Shown here: positions 1-11,043 of the stretch, in pieces | Position numbering within the stretch: position 1 is the stretch's first letter | How the letters are laid out: the number at the start of each line of letters is the position of its first letter | Notes under the pieces: model-generated | Databases searched by the model: none | What the model saw: the letters and a program-made list of their open reading frames with translations, nothing else | Told to the model about the DNA's origin: nothing | Assembly: GCF_032452875.1 (NCBI RefSeq) | Contig: NC_083890.1 | Coordinates: 49,000,983-49,064,982 of the forward strand | DNA length: 64,000 nt | DNA from: Bos javanicus | Lineage: Eukaryota; Chordata; Mammalia; Artiodactyla; Bovidae | Reading direction: 5' to 3' | Position numbers and translations under genes: made by a program

Positions 1-37
1 CTGTGCTATTTTAACTGCTGCCATTTTTGCTTTTCAG

Positions 38-197
38 CACAGGAGCTGTTCTTAGCCAGAAAATGCCAGATGGCCGCGAGGAGTCACATTTGTACTATTC
101 CAGAGCAATGTCATCCACAGAGGAGAGCCAACAGCTAATTGACAAAGGCACCCTTACTGTTTCTGTAGAAGTCAAGATGCTCTACCTCCACGACTAG
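38..197 (+). CDS. Possible terminal coding exon, unidentified
   Basis: A good 3' splice site lies just upstream: a pyrimidine-rich run at 21-37 ending in TTTTCAG, with a plausible branch-point sequence TTTAAC at 10-15. The frame starting at 39 stays open for 52 codons to a TAG at 195-197. The predicted peptide is mixed and hydrophilic, with a beta-strand-like stretch near its end (LIDKGTLTVSVEVK). I do not recognise the protein. No recognised repeat overlaps it. If real, it is the last coding exon of a gene lying upstream of the window, and the sequence after 197 would be 3' UTR. An AATAAA occurs at 1332-1337. An open run of this length in one frame is expected by chance about 8% of the time, so the support is modest. 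Confidence 0.3.
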
Positions 198-537
198 GAC
201 TTTCCTTTTACAGTTGGCTTGGGTCTCAAGATCTCGTTGGAACAGTAAAGTTCCAGAATCTGGCCCCTAAATTCTGTCTTGATATGCTGCTCTTAAACTG
301 ATTTCTCTTTACTTCTTCTAGCTTTGGCTAGCCATCCCACTCACCCTCCAAGTTACTTCAGCTTCCCCTGTCTATTATACATCCTTGGACAATTTTCATT
401 TGTTATTTGGAAATTTTAGCTATTTTTTAAAAATATATCTACTTATGTTCCCAACCAGCTGATAAGATCCCTCTGGATGACAACTAAATGTTTTGCTTCT
501 TTTCCTCTGTTGGGGCCTCCATGGTAGTTTTTACTTT
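198..537. other. Unassigned sequence
   Basis: AT-rich, no recognised repeat or open frame. It would be proximal 3' UTR if the exon at 38-197 is real. Confidence 0.4.
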
Positions 538-742
538 TTGTTGTTTTGTTCCTAAATCATGTCCGACTCTGTGGCTCCATGGACTGTAGCCCGCCAGACT
601 CCTCTGTTCATGGGATTTCCCAGGCAAGAATACTGGAGAGGATTGCCATTCCCTTCTCCAGGGAATCTTCCTGACTCAGAGATCGAACCCCATCTCCTAC
701 ACTGCAGGCAGATTCTTTGCTGCTGAGCCTCTGGGGAAGCCC
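538..742 (-). mobile_element. Bov-tA SINE
   Basis: Read on the minus strand this is a full Bov-tA: a degraded tRNA-Glu-like head at the right end (GGGAAGCCC complement near 735-742), the CCAGTATTCTTGCCTGG core, and a BovB-like 3' end with GTCCGACTC. A short (AAC)n-type tail lies at the left edge. Edges are accurate to a few bases. Confidence 0.9.
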
Positions 743-1347
743 GGTTTTCAGTTAGTAGATACCTAATTAATATCTGTTGACTGAGAGATTGATACTGTGA
801 GACTTTCTGTATTCAGATTAGGGTGTTCCACAAGAGGGAAGTCACAGGAAAGCATGAGGCTTTTGCGTTAAGTCCTTCCACTGGTGAAAGATGAGCTTCC
901 TAATAGTCTCACAGTATCTGTGCCTTTCGTGACACCTCTTCGGAGCACTGAGCAAAAAGGGAGAGAGTCTTGGAATTATGCTTCCCATGCTGTTCCCTCC
1001 TGGGAATGAATCGTAAGTCCTGGCTCCCTGATGGGACTGCGGAGTTAAGCATCTTCCACCAGAAGCCAGAGGTTTGTAGGAAGATGGATGGAAGGGAAGG
1101 AGCATTTCAGAGGGAGAGCATGGCATGTACAAAGGTCCTGGGGCTAAAATAACATGGAAAGTTTGTAGCAGTCAGGTATGGGATTTGGTTAGCTAATGTT
1201 TTGGCTTTCCTTTTTAGTTAAATTTAGGAGACTAAATTTTTATTTTAAACATTTAGAACGCTTTGATTTATAACTGAAAACTTTGAAAAGATTCCGCAGA
1301 AGACCGATAAACTATAGTTGTCATATCATGAAATAAAATGCATTCAT
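743..1347. other. Unassigned sequence with a poly(A) signal motif
   Basis: No recognised repeat or coding exon. AATAAA lies at 1332-1337. It could be the end of a 3' UTR belonging to the exon candidate at 38-197, but the motif is common in AT-rich DNA. Confidence 0.35.
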
Positions 1348-1355
1348 ATTGTAGA

Positions 1356-1627
1356 TGCTAAAGCTGAAACTCCAGTACTTTGGCCACCTCATGCGAAGAG
1401 TTGACTCATTGGAAAAGACTCTGATGCTGGGAGGGATTGGGGGCAGGAGGAGAAGGGGACGACAGAGGATGAGATGGCTGGATGGCATCACCGACTCGAT
1501 GGATGTGAATCTGAGTGAACTCTGGGAGTTGGAGATGGACAGGGAGGCCTGGTGTGCTGCGATTCATGGGGTCGCAAAGAGTCGGACACAACTGAGCGAC
1601 TGATCTGATCTGAACTGAACTGAACTG
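1356..1627 (+). mobile_element. BovB LINE, 5'-truncated 3' end
   Basis: The sequence matches the C-terminal part of BovB ORF2 (the LKLQYFGHLMRR and RQRMRWLDGITDS region) and ends in the BovB-type tandem tail (CTGAA/CTGAT)n. The 82-codon frame at 1355-1603 is this remnant. It is flanked by an exact 8-bp target-site duplication ATTGTAGA at 1348-1355 and 1628-1635. Severe 5' truncation with a clean TSD is normal for target-primed reverse transcription. Confidence 0.95.
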
Positions 1628-1635
1628 ATTGTAGA

Positions 1636-3280
1636 GCTTTATACTTATTTACTTTCTTTCTTATTTATATTCACATATAATTTATATTTACAACTTCTTT
1701 ATTTGATTGATATATGAACTAGAAAAATATGGAAAGGCACTTCCCCGATTTTAACAAAGAATATATCTGGAATGTGAAATTATTGACTATTTTAATTTCA
1801 TTTGCTTTGTGATTTTTTTTCCTCTGTTTTGGGGAGTGGGCCTGTTGGCTTTTACAACTGAAAAAAAAAGTCAGGGTAGATGTTATTGATGAGCTAGAGC
1901 CTCACATTTGTCTGCTGAGAGGGCACAGGGGATCTGGTCATTTTGACTCTTAATTGTCAGCCTGGGTGATGACACAAACACCCGTGACCAGCTGTCAAGA
2001 TGAGCAGAGTGACTGGAGGAGGGGCGTTTGCCGAACGTTCCACAAATTGCAGTTTTTATTACTCACCATTTTATCTGCTTTCTGTAAACTCTGGGTTTTT
2101 TAAAAATGTAATGGATCTGATTTGAAAATTAAATTCTAAGCAAAGTAAGTGTAGCAACTCTTTCTAAACCTTTTATTGACTATTTCAGGATTGTTGAAAG
2201 CCACACGTCTCCTTACAGACCCTTTAGTGAGAAAGCGGTTTGGATTCATTCTTTCACCTCCTTTTATGCATCTGTTTATACAGTTTATGAAAGAGATGTT
2301 AACGTTCCCTTCCTTTGTGTTCTGCTGAATGAACCTTAAAAGTGAAGTCTCAGTAAGCGTTCTTCCCCTTCTGTTTTCTTTGGTCACATTTCCTGAATTA
2401 ATTTCTCTTTAATTCGGAAATGCTGTGGATGTCTGCAACTTTTCCCTTGCTTTTAAAATGCAGCTTTGTACTCACTCTAGGACCTCTCTGCTTAGTCTAA
2501 TCTGATCCTCACATACATTGCTGTGCCCACTGAGGCATGATCCCTGGGGGCCGGGGGACTGACAAGGTCTTCCACAGCAGTGCTCTCCTCAGTCCGCCAC
2601 GCACGGACATGTCACGCAGGGTATTCAGTCGGGACGGGGACATCCAGCAGCTGGGTGTTCAGCTGCCAGTTCATCAACTTGAGAAGTGGATCTGTTTCCG
2701 CTCAAGTCATCGCAGGCAAGGCAGGGGATGGAGGGTGCTGGTTCTGTGCCCACGCTGACTTCCTCCAGAGTCTCTCTTCCAAACTCTCCCACCCTGGCCG
2801 GTGGCTGGAGGCCAAAAAACCGTCATTGTCATCACCTTCTCAGGCGGATCTCACACCCGGCGGGGCAAAGCAGAGACCACATGGGGAGTGGGGGGTCAGA
2901 GACCCTGCCTAGGAGACGAGACCCTGCCCCTGGAATTTCGGGGGAAAGAGGACAGGTCATTCCACCCATCCCTCTGCCTGAGACACTCCCCTTGGAGATC
3001 GCACGTCCATCCATGTGGAGGTGGTAAGGCTTGAGTGAACTCTTGGGAAAACACTTTGACAGGAACCGCCTCTCTCCCTCGTGGCCCAAATACTGGCCTC
3101 CAAAACAGACTGGTTAGTGAAGGCCACATATCCAGGATAGCTTGTGGGCCCAAGTCAGACAATAGGCAGGGTCAGACAGAGCAGAGAGGATGGCCAGGTG
3201 GAGTCTGGAGTGTTTGTGTGAAGCCAAGTGAAGAGATGGGGAAAGCCATACAGAAATGGGCAGTGTTAGTTCATTTCGGC
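1636..3280. other. Mostly unique sequence
   Basis: No repeat recognised. Several overlapping short frames on both strands between 2530 and 3160 reflect higher GC content. None shows a domain or splice structure I recognise. Confidence 0.4.
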
Positions 3281-3284
3281 TCCA

Positions 3285-3346
3285 TCATGACCATATGAGG
3301 TAGCCAGTATGATCCCATTTCACAGATGAATTAGCTGAGACTCATA
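3285..3346 (-). repeat. MIR SINE fragment
   Basis: The stretch resembling ATCCCATTTCACAGATGA...CTGAGACTCA matches the conserved MIR core read in reverse. It is short and diverged. Confidence 0.5.
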
Positions 3347-3356
3347 GAGACTAAGG

Positions 3357-3538
3357 GCTTTCAAGGTGGCACAGTGGTAAAGAATCTGCAGGAGAGCTAG
3401 GTTCAATCCCTGGGTTGGGAAAACCCCCTGGAGAAGGAAACAGCAACCCACTCCAGTATTCTTGCCTGGAAAATCCCATGGACAGAGGAGCCTGGTGGGC
3501 TACAGTCCATGTGGTCACAAAGAGTCAGACAGGACCAC
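3357..3538 (+). mobile_element. Bov-tA SINE
   Basis: tRNA-derived head, BovB-like 3' end and core are all present. It is flanked by a 10-bp direct repeat, GAGACTAAGG at 3347-3356 and GAGATTAAGG at 3539-3548 (9 of 10 identical). Confidence 0.9.
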
Positions 3539-3548
3539 GAGATTAAGG

Positions 3549-5016
3549 ACACAGAAACTAAATGATCCAAACAAACAGAGCAATCACTGCCATGCCTGCC
3601 GACTTGAGGATGTCTTACTCTGAAGCTGTACTCTGCATATAACACGAGATGCCGTGTGTGTGTTTAATGCATATAGCCAGGCAGAGTATTATACACGGAA
3701 ACCATGATTAGTATTTGCACCTGTTTCCCAGGTTTAAATGAAAAGGGGTGTAAGGGAAGCACTGTTTACAGGTGTGGGCGCAGAGCTGAGGAAGCCAAAG
3801 GTATCGGCTAGCGCTCAGGGGCTCATATATGAGCGGAAAGCAGTTTCCAGCCCCAGGCCTGAAGGACCTGCAGAGCCCTAGACTCGGGAGAGGTGATCGA
3901 GCAGCTGTGACTGTAGAGACACTGAGCTGTGGCCCAGTAGAGGCCTGGCGGGCCCTCAGGGAGGGAGTGAATACCCTGAGCTGCCTTCTCCCGGCTCCCA
4001 CCCTGCATCCTCCCCCCAACATAAACACAAGCTCCAGCAACAAGGGCTTGGCTGATGCAACCCACAGGAGGAAATGCCTGGGAGCCCAGGAGGAGGGCCA
4101 AGAGCAGAGGGGTAAGTGGAGAAGAAGAAGAAGAATCAGCTACAACTGTGCCCAAATCAGGCTTGCAGAGCGATGAAGCAAATAGCATGGTGTCGGAAAG
4201 GAAGCAGGAAGAGCAGCCCGGATGCAGAGTCCACAGCTTCACTGGCAGTAAACACAGAAGAGAAGAACCTCCGCGGTGTCACTCAACACTCGGGATGAAC
4301 GATATACCGACCCTTCCTGGGCAGGGCGCCCCGAAGCAGAGCGAGGCTGACCGACTCCTTCCAGGTGACACTCTGCCCTGTGTGTTGCGACACACACTTT
4401 GTCCACTTCCTCTTCCTCCTTGCCCTCCTCCAGCCCCTCAGGAAATGGAGATGCCTCATTCTCAGTAGATCCCCTGCCTCCCTTATGTGGGCAGCCCCCG
4501 CCCCGGCTCTGACACAGAACGGCGAACGGGTGCCAAGCTGTTAGGTTCTACCCCGCATGGCTGGCTGGCTGACCCAAGGCCTGCGCTTGCGCCGACACCA
4601 TTGCCGAGATGGGTCCTGGCGCGCCCTAACAGGGCCCTGCTTGACACAGATGAGGGTAACACTCGCGTCCCTGTGGTGTTCGCACCCGTCTCCTGTCGGG
4701 CTAATCACTCAGTGACTTCTGCGGGAATGAGCGGTTTGGAAACAGAGTGCCAGGTCTGATGAGCAGGCGCGTCAATCTCAGCCTGACTGTTCCGGATTCT
4801 GAGTTCCGTGCTCATTCTACGTGAAATGCCCCGGTTGCAAAATTTAAAACAGGAAGCGTGAAGTGCTGGGTCTTCACTTTGAGACAAGACCACAGTGTGT
4901 GTATCGTGGTGCTGAGCAGATTCATTGAGATGACTTGTTCCGCAAGCAGTACTTACTGAGCTCCTGCTGTATAAACTAGGGGAAGAACGTGAGCATGTGT
5001 ACATGTGTATCAGATT
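3549..5016. other. Unique, GC-richer sequence
   Basis: No recognised repeat. CpG content rises around 4480-4640, but it is too short to call a CpG island by eye. Short overlapping frames occur on both strands (for example 3823-4242 minus and 4055-4468 plus). None shows a recognisable domain. Confidence 0.35.
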
Positions 5017-5461
5017 CCGAGAACTGCTGTAACAGCCTGCTGCAAACTGGGCGGCTGACAACAAAGGAACGTTTCCTCACGAGTCTGGAGGCTAGAAATC
5101 TGAGAGCAAGGTGTTGTTGGCAGGGCCGCACGGGCGGGTGTGGTCCATGGGGTGGCGAAGGCTCAGACGTGGCTGAGCGACTGTTTCCACTACTTTTCTT
5201 CCAGAGGTTTGCAGTTCCCTGTTCCCTGGAAGCTGCTCTGATCTTTGCTTTCACCTTCCCATGGCCGTGTGTCAACGTGTGTCTCTATGTGTCCCCTTGT
5301 CCGAATAGCCCTCTTCTTTCTCCCGTTTGGGTACCTAAGTCCAGGAAAATTTCATCTTGAGATGCTGAACTGACTACATCTGCAAAGACCCCATTTCCAA
5401 ATAAGGACACGTTCTGGGGTTCTGAGTAGGTGTGAATTTTGGGGAAATCCTACTTAATACA
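5017..5461 (+). repeat. Old mammalian interspersed repeat
   Basis: It begins like a widespread old mammalian repeat (CTGCTGTAACA...CTGG...GAGTCTGGAGGCTAGAAATC) and ends with TCTGCAAAGACCCCATTTCCAAATAAGGACAC-like sequence. I recognise the family by sight but cannot give its repeat-library name with confidence. It is diverged, and a Bov-tA sits at its 3' edge. Confidence 0.5.
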
Positions 5462-5672
5462 AGGCTTTCCTGGTGGCACAGTGGTAAGGAATCTGCTTGC
5501 CAGTGCAGGAGATGCGGGTTCAATCCCTGGGTTGGGAAGATTCCCTGGAGGAGGAAATGGCAACCCACTGCAGTATTCTTGCCTGGAGAATCCCATGGAC
5601 AGAGGAGCCTGGTGGGCTACAGTCCATGGGATTGCAACGAGCTGGACCCAACTATGCACGCACACACACCAT
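5462..5672 (+). mobile_element. Bov-tA SINE
   Basis: Complete head-to-tail Bov-tA with a (CA)n tail at 5658-5669. It is flanked by the 8-bp TSD TTAATACA at 5454-5461 and 5673-5680. Confidence 0.93.
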
Positions 5673-5802
5673 TTAATACACTACAAAGTGATTTAATTTT
5701 GGTCCTGCTCTTAGAAACGTAAGTGGTCACTGTTTTCCTGAATATTCCTTCTTTGTTCTCAGTTTTCTTAGAAAGTTATGTGCACAGCATTTCCGTGTTT
5801 GT

Positions 5803-5975
5803 ATATGTGTGTGTGCATATGTGCATATGTGTGTGTATGTATGTGCGTGTGTATGTGTGTATATGTGTGTGTGTGTATATGTGTATGTGTGTGTATATGT
5901 ATGTGCGTGTGTATGTGTGTATATGTGTGTGTATATGTGTATGTGTGTGTGTATTTGTGTGAGTGTGTGTGTTTT
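5803..5975 (+). repeat. Complex (TG)n/(TATG)n microsatellite with 60-bp period
   Basis: About 170 bases of TG, TATG and GCGTG units. The 30 bases at 5841-5870 recur exactly at 5901-5930, giving a 60-bp higher-order period. Long frames rich in Cys, Val and Tyr (plus) or Thr and His (minus) are artefacts of this repeat. Confidence 0.95.
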
Positions 5976-6423
5976 CATGTGCTTTGGAATAAGCTGAGTG
6001 CTCTGCCCACGCTCTGTCTTTCTTAAATTGTCTTATTTCATTATGGAATTCTCATTTCCTTGCTGGCACTTTACTTGGTACTGTAAATCTAAATGTACCT
6101 TTTTTCTTTTAATGAGAAAAGAAATCTTTCTTGCTCTTAATGTGCAGACTCCTTGCTTATGCAGCCCCTGGGGATGTTCTTAGTGGTGCCTTTTCATGCA
6201 AGGTCTGCAGATAGGTCACACGCCATTAAATCGGAAAAAGGAGAACATTTATCTTGAGTTCAAAATTGTTTCCATTTTGTTGCCCATTGATTTCTTGTAT
6301 ATTTCAGCAGCCTAGTACCAAAAGGAGGTGGGCCTTATCCCTCTGGTGTAGGTATGTGTGTGTGTTGGGAGTGGTTCCTGCATATCTACAAAGATATGCA
6401 AAAATAACCACCACTTCCCATTT

Positions 6424-6645
6424 TCTTGTTGTTTAGTCACTCAGTCTTGTCCAACTCATTTACGACCCCACGGACCGTAGCCTGCCAGGCTCCTCCATCC
6501 ATGGGATTTTCCAGGCAAGAACACTGGAGTGGGTTGCCATGCCCCTCTCCAGGGGATCTACCTGACCCAGGAACTGAACCTCAATTTCTAGCCTCTCTTG
6601 CCTTGACAAGCAGATTCTTTCCCACCAGTGTCACCTGGGAAGACC
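6424..6645 (-). mobile_element. Bov-tA SINE
   Basis: Full minus-strand copy: the (AAC)n tail complement at the left, core and BovB-like end in the middle, and the head ending in CACCTGGGAAG at the right. It carries a small extra segment in the tRNA-like part near 6580-6605. Confidence 0.9.
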
Positions 6646-6839
6646 CTTCACTTAACCTGCCCCCAAACAGACATCGGACTTAACCACTAAATCTCAAAAC
6701 ATAGAGATTGTTAAGGGTATTACTCAAAGCCCTAACATACAATAATAAAGAAAACAGTGCTTGGTGTATGGTTGAAGTTTAAATCTCCCTCCTCCTGGTT
6801 GGTCCTGTTATGAAGAACAATGCCTAAAATGACAATGCA

Positions 6840-6962
6840 AAAATTTGCTGAGTGCTTTTGATATGCTAACAAACAGCCCTAAGCAAATATTCTTAGTTGC
6901 TTCTTATAACAGCCCTGAGAGCTGGCCTTAGTTTCTTAGATGGAAAACTGAGGCTTATAGAT
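6840..6962 (-). repeat. MIR SINE
   Basis: Reverse-oriented MIR core, recognised by TATAACAGCCCTGAGAG and GGAAAACTGAGGC-like sequence. Confidence 0.6.
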
Positions 6963-7074
6963 GTTCATTTTCTCTGCATATTATTGATTCCTCATAATGC
7001 TTATTTTTTATACTTTCCTTTTCCCCCCTCATGTCAGAGTCCCAATGGAAATTAGTGGCTTCCTCTTCTCTGTA

Positions 7075-7395
7075 AGGAGATCAAACCAGTCAGTCCTAAA
7101 GGAAATCAACCCTGAACACTTATTGGAAGGACTGATTCTGAAGCTGAAGCTCCAATACTTTGGCCCCTTGATGCAAAGAGCCGACTCACTGGAAAAGATC
7201 CAGATGCTGGGAGAGATTGAAGGCAGGAGGAGAAGGGGGTGGCAGAGGCCGAGATGCTTAGATAGCATCACTGACTCAAGGGACATGAATTTGAGCAAAC
7301 TCTGGAAGATAGTGAAGGACAGGGAAGCCGGGGGTGCTGCAGTCCATGGTGTGGCAAAGAGTCAGACGTGACTTAGCGACTGAACAACAACAACT
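7075..7395 (+). mobile_element. BovB LINE, 5'-truncated 3' end
   Basis: The frame at 6997-7371 encodes the BovB C-terminal region (RRSNQSVLKEI..., LKLQYFGPLM, RRRRGWQRPR). The tail is (AAC)n and not (CTGAA)n, as in older BovB subfamilies. No clear TSD was found. Confidence 0.92.
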
Positions 7396-7501
7396 TTAGA
7401 TAATTCGGGAATGGTTAATTTCTGAAAGTACAGATAAGGTGTGGGTGGTGGGTGTGGGGGAAGAATATTGGCTAGAGGTTATTCAGGATTAGCAGCATCA
7501 C

Positions 7502-7770
7502 CGGAGAAGGCAATGGCACCCCACTCCAGTACTCTTGTCTGGAAAATCCCATGGATGGAGGAGCTTGGTAGGCTGCAGTCCATGGGGTCGCTAAGAGTCG
7601 GACACGACTGAGCGACTTCACTTTGACTTTTAACTTTCATGCATTGGAGAAGGAAATGGCAACCCACTCCAGTGTTCTTGCCTAGAGAATCCCAGGGACC
7701 GGCGGGCCTGGTGGGCTGCCGTCTATGGGGTCGCACAGAGTCGGACACAACTGAAGTGACTTGCAGCAGC
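7502..7770 (+). mobile_element. Bov-A2 SINE (dimer)
   Basis: Two Bov-A monomers: GGAGAAGGCAATGGCACCCC at the start and GGAGAAGGAAATGGCAACCC in the second unit. A TTCACTTTGACTTTTAACTTT linker joins them and the tail is (CAG)n. The direct repeat AGCAGCATCAC at 7491-7501 and 7771-7781 is consistent with a TSD, although it merges with the CAG tail. Confidence 0.95.
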
Positions 7771-7781
7771 AGCAGCATCAC

Positions 7782-8174
7782 AGCACCAATGAAAACAGAA
7801 GTGATGACTGAAAACCACAAGGAAGAGGTGGGCATCGCAGATCTTGAAAGGAGCAATGACCTTCAGTCAGGCAACAAGCCAGTCGGGGGTGACCTTGAAA
7901 GGGTAAACACTGACTTCACGCTCCTCTCATGTAAACTCTGACTTTTAGGAGTCTCTAGTTAGACTGACCAACGTACCCCAGTTTGCTTAGGGCTTTCTCA
8001 GCTTTAGCACTGAAGGTCTTGCCTCCCAAGAAGCCCCAAAGCCCTGGGCAAACCAGATCCGTGGTTTATCCCAGCTCCAGGGCTCTGGGCCCAGCAGGTG
8101 CTTCCCTGGGAGCTGGTATCAAGGCAGGTGGCTTGCAGAAACCAGACTCCACCCATCCACCTGCTCCATCATTT
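7782..8174. other. Unassigned sequence
   Basis: No recognised repeat or exon. Confidence 0.35.
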
Positions 8175-8345
8175 ACTCCTGAACTCAGTATTTACTGAGC
8201 ACCTACTGTGTCCCAGGTACTGGTCCAGCCACTGGGGAGTCGGCAGTAAACCAGCAAAAGACTCTACCTCATAGACAGTGAGGGAGACAGATAAGAAACA
8301 AGGAAAGAAAGACAAGACACAATTTCAGGCGGTGATAAGTGCCAA
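8175..8345 (+). repeat. Old mammalian interspersed repeat
   Basis: Matches a widespread ancient family reading TTTACTGAGCACCTACTGTGTCCCAGGTACTGG, followed by GGGAGACAGATAAGAAAC and GGTGATAAGTGCC. The family name is not certain from sight. Confidence 0.5.
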
Positions 8346-8984
8346 GACAAAGAAGAAATTGGAGTCTCCAGGGTGGAGAGTGAAGGCTGTGGCCGCGTGG
8401 GCAAGCGCTCCTCCAGGAGGCGCCTGGGGGCACATCCCTGGAGGGGGAGGCCCGGCTCCTTCCGGAACAGGAGCGGCTACAGCCACGTGGACACCCGTTC
8501 GTGCTCCTCCACTTGGGTGGCTTCCTTTCAGCTTTTCACTCTCCCCTGCAAGCCTTCTCTTTTCTCCCTCTGCCCCTCTCCCTTCTCCTTAAATTCCAAA
8601 GATACAAATGCCTTTGCTTTCTCCTGCTATGGTGAGAATTCCCAGCGAGGGGCCACGTTTGAAGCTGTTACAGTTATTGATAACTTTGGGCCGTGAGAAG
8701 ACACAGAGGCAGGTGTAGACGGAGGTGGGAGGTTGGGCCTAAAGTCCTGGGAGCTGACGATGGAAGCAGTGGTGATGGGAAGAAAGAAGGGGAAGAATTA
8801 AGTGCCCATCTCTGAATGTCACTTTCTAAAATTCCAGCTCTTTCTCCCCAAGATGCTCCCTGTAGCCCCTGGGTTCTGCCCTGTCTGCATGAAATTAGAG
8901 TCTGGATCCCAGAAAGCATCTTCAGGAGGCCCCCAGAGCAGGAATGGAGCTGGGCGTCGGGTATGGAGTGCAAGTGCCTGATTC
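8346..8984. other. Unassigned sequence
   Basis: A pyrimidine-rich stretch lies near 8540-8595. Nothing else was recognised. Confidence 0.35.
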
Positions 8985-8994
8985 AGGGTCTCCA

Positions 8995-9195
8995 TGCTGA
9001 AAACTAAAACAAGTTGCTCACTCATGTCCGACTCTTTGTGACCCCAGGGCATATACAGTCCATGGGATTCTCCAGGCCAGAATACTGGAGTGGGCAGCCT
9101 TTCCCTTCTCCAGCAGATCTTCCCAATCCAGGGATTGAACCCAGGTCTCCCGCATTGCAGGTGGATTCTTTACCAGCTGAGCCACCAGGGAAGCA
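8995..9195 (-). mobile_element. Bov-tA SINE
   Basis: Full minus-strand copy of the Bov-tA form with the GGCTACCC-type core. It is flanked by an exact 10-bp TSD AGGGTCTCCA at 8985-8994 and 9196-9205. Confidence 0.93.
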
Positions 9196-9205
9196 AGGGT
9201 CTCCA

Positions 9206-9875
9206 AGGAGCTGGGTTACTGACCTCCTGGGAAAAGTCCACGTTCTATCATTTCTGTCCTTCTGTTTTGTCCACAGGAATATAGGGAGCCAAGTGGAAGC
9301 TTGGAGATTCCCTGAAATTTTGTACTCTTCAAGTTTTAAAATTATTTATAACTTCATTTAAAACGGAAAAAAAGTTTTATCTTACGATTCCTTTTCTTCA
9401 GTCAATAACCATGAAGCCAGTGCAGCGTTATTGAACTTCCTCTGCCTCTGGAATTTAAGAGTGTAAAAGGCAGTAATTGATGGCTTTTTCTTAGACCACA
9501 GGAAACCACTTGTCACTATCCATTAATAGCTGCTTTTCAAGAATATTTTTCTTGTCTGCATTAGGGAGAAACAAATGACAAAGCAAAACAAAAAAGCCAT
9601 TTGTTACGTTCGGAGGAGCTGAACTAAAGTTTCCTGGATGGCCGCGTACTTGAACATGACATACATCTGTTATGTTTGCAAGGGGTTTGTTATTTATGTT
9701 TGTATTTATGTATCTGTCTTTGGTTTCTTGGTTTTCTCTGCAACCCAGGAACATTGCTGGAGCGCCTGGTCTGAACGTCCCTTTAGGAGTCGTCTTTAGG
9801 GCACACGCACGCCCCACTGCTGGCCGGATTGGCAGCGTCTCTCCTCTCTGTCCCTGCCCCTCCGGCTCTCTCTCT
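9206..9875. other. Unassigned sequence
   Basis: No repeat recognised. AT-rich at 9300-9600. Confidence 0.35.
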
Positions 9876-9911
9876 GTTTCTTGTGTGTCTCTCTCTCTCT
9901 ATGTGCATAAA
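9876..9911. repeat. (TC)n/(TG) simple repeat
   Basis: CTCTCTCT and TGTGTC runs directly next to the 3' tail of the neighbouring minus-strand Bov-tA. Confidence 0.8.
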
Positions 9912-10133
9912 TGTGTGCTGTGCTCGGTCGTGCCCAGCTCTTTGCGACCCCATGGACTGTAGCCCTCCAGGCTCCTCTGTCCATGAGGCTTCCCCGTCAA
10001 AGAATACTGGAGTGAGTGGGTTGCCATTTCCTTTTCCAGGGGATCTTCCCTACTCAGGGATCAAACCCATGTCTCCTATGTTTCCTGCAATGGCAGGTGG
10101 ATTCTTTACCCACTGAGCCACCTGGGAAGTCCC
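9912..10133 (-). mobile_element. Bov-tA SINE
   Basis: Full-length minus-strand copy ending with the head complement CACCTGGGAAGTCCC. It contains small internal duplications near 10015 and 10075. Confidence 0.9.
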
Positions 10134-10452
10134 TAAAATATAAATACGTATTATATATATGTGTGTGTATCAACATTTAAAAGCAACTTAACATGTGAAC
10201 TGATGAATGTCCCTTGTTTTTATTTATTTTCCCCAGAGAACACCGTTTACCTGATAAAATAATTGAAAGCAGGGGAAAGCTGCATCTGACAACTCATTCT
10301 CAGCTTGCTGATGCAAATCAGGGGCAAGGTGCCAGTTTTGATTTGGAGTTTCCAGTTTCTTGTCAGTCTGTGTCATGGCCTTAAGACCTCTATCTAGAGA
10401 GAAACTGGCAAACATTCCCCTGAATATCATTTCTTTAGAGGAAAATCTCTCA

Positions 10453-10678
10453 GGATATTGAATCTAGTTCCCTGTGCTATACAGTAGGGCCTTATTGTTT
10501 ATCCATTCTGTATGTAATAGTTTGCATATTCAATATCCTGAGATAAACCGTAATGAAAAGGAAGTATAACTGAGTCACTTTGCTGTGCAGCAGAAATTAG
10601 TACAACATTGTAAATCAATTACACATCAATGAGAAATAATTTTTTAAAAAGCAAAAACTTTAAACAAACAAAAGAAAA
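10453..10678 (+). mobile_element. L1 LINE 3' end
   Basis: Matches the artiodactyl L1 3' UTR (TTCCCTGTGCTATACAGTAG, TTTATCCATTCTGTATGTAA, TTTGCTGTGCAGCAGAAATT, ACATTGTAAATCAATTA) and ends in an A-rich tail. It is flanked by a 12-bp TSD GAAAATCTCTCA at 10441-10452 and 10679-10690. It is severely 5'-truncated and non-coding. Confidence 0.9.
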
Positions 10679-10841
10679 GAAAATCTCTCACTGCACTTCA
10701 CAGAGCTTCCTCATTTTCCCAGTGGTAAGTAGCATATGACCTCAGAAGTGAAGTCTATGCATAATGGCTGTTTTCTCAGATGAATTAAGGACCCTACATG
10801 CTTCTTGGTTTCCAGAGAAAGGTGGAATCTAATGGATCCTA

Positions 10842-11043
10842 AGTAAAAGTGTTAGCCGCTCAGTCGTGTCCGACTCTTTATGACCCCATGGACTGTAGCC
10901 CACCAGGCTCCTCTGTTCATGGGATTTCCCTGGTAAGAATACTGGAGTGGGTTGCCATTTCCTTCTCCAGGGGATCTTCCTGACCCAGGGGTCAAACCCA
11001 TGTCTCCTGCCTTGAAGGCGGGTTCTTTACTGTCTGAGCCACC
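10842..11043 (-). mobile_element. Bov-tA SINE, head slightly truncated
   Basis: Minus-strand Bov-tA from its tail at the left to CTGAGCCACC at the right. The first ten or so bases of the head are missing, and it abuts a CHR SINE head-to-head. Confidence 0.9.

Noticed and set aside
4480..4640. GC- and CpG-richer stretch, considered as a CpG-island promoter.
   Set aside because: Too short and only moderately CpG-rich by eye. No exon or TSS-like structure nearby.
5727..6026. Several long frames on both strands over the TG microsatellite, rich in Cys/Val/Tyr or Thr/His.
   Set aside because: Pure translation of TG/TATG repeats; no gene structure.
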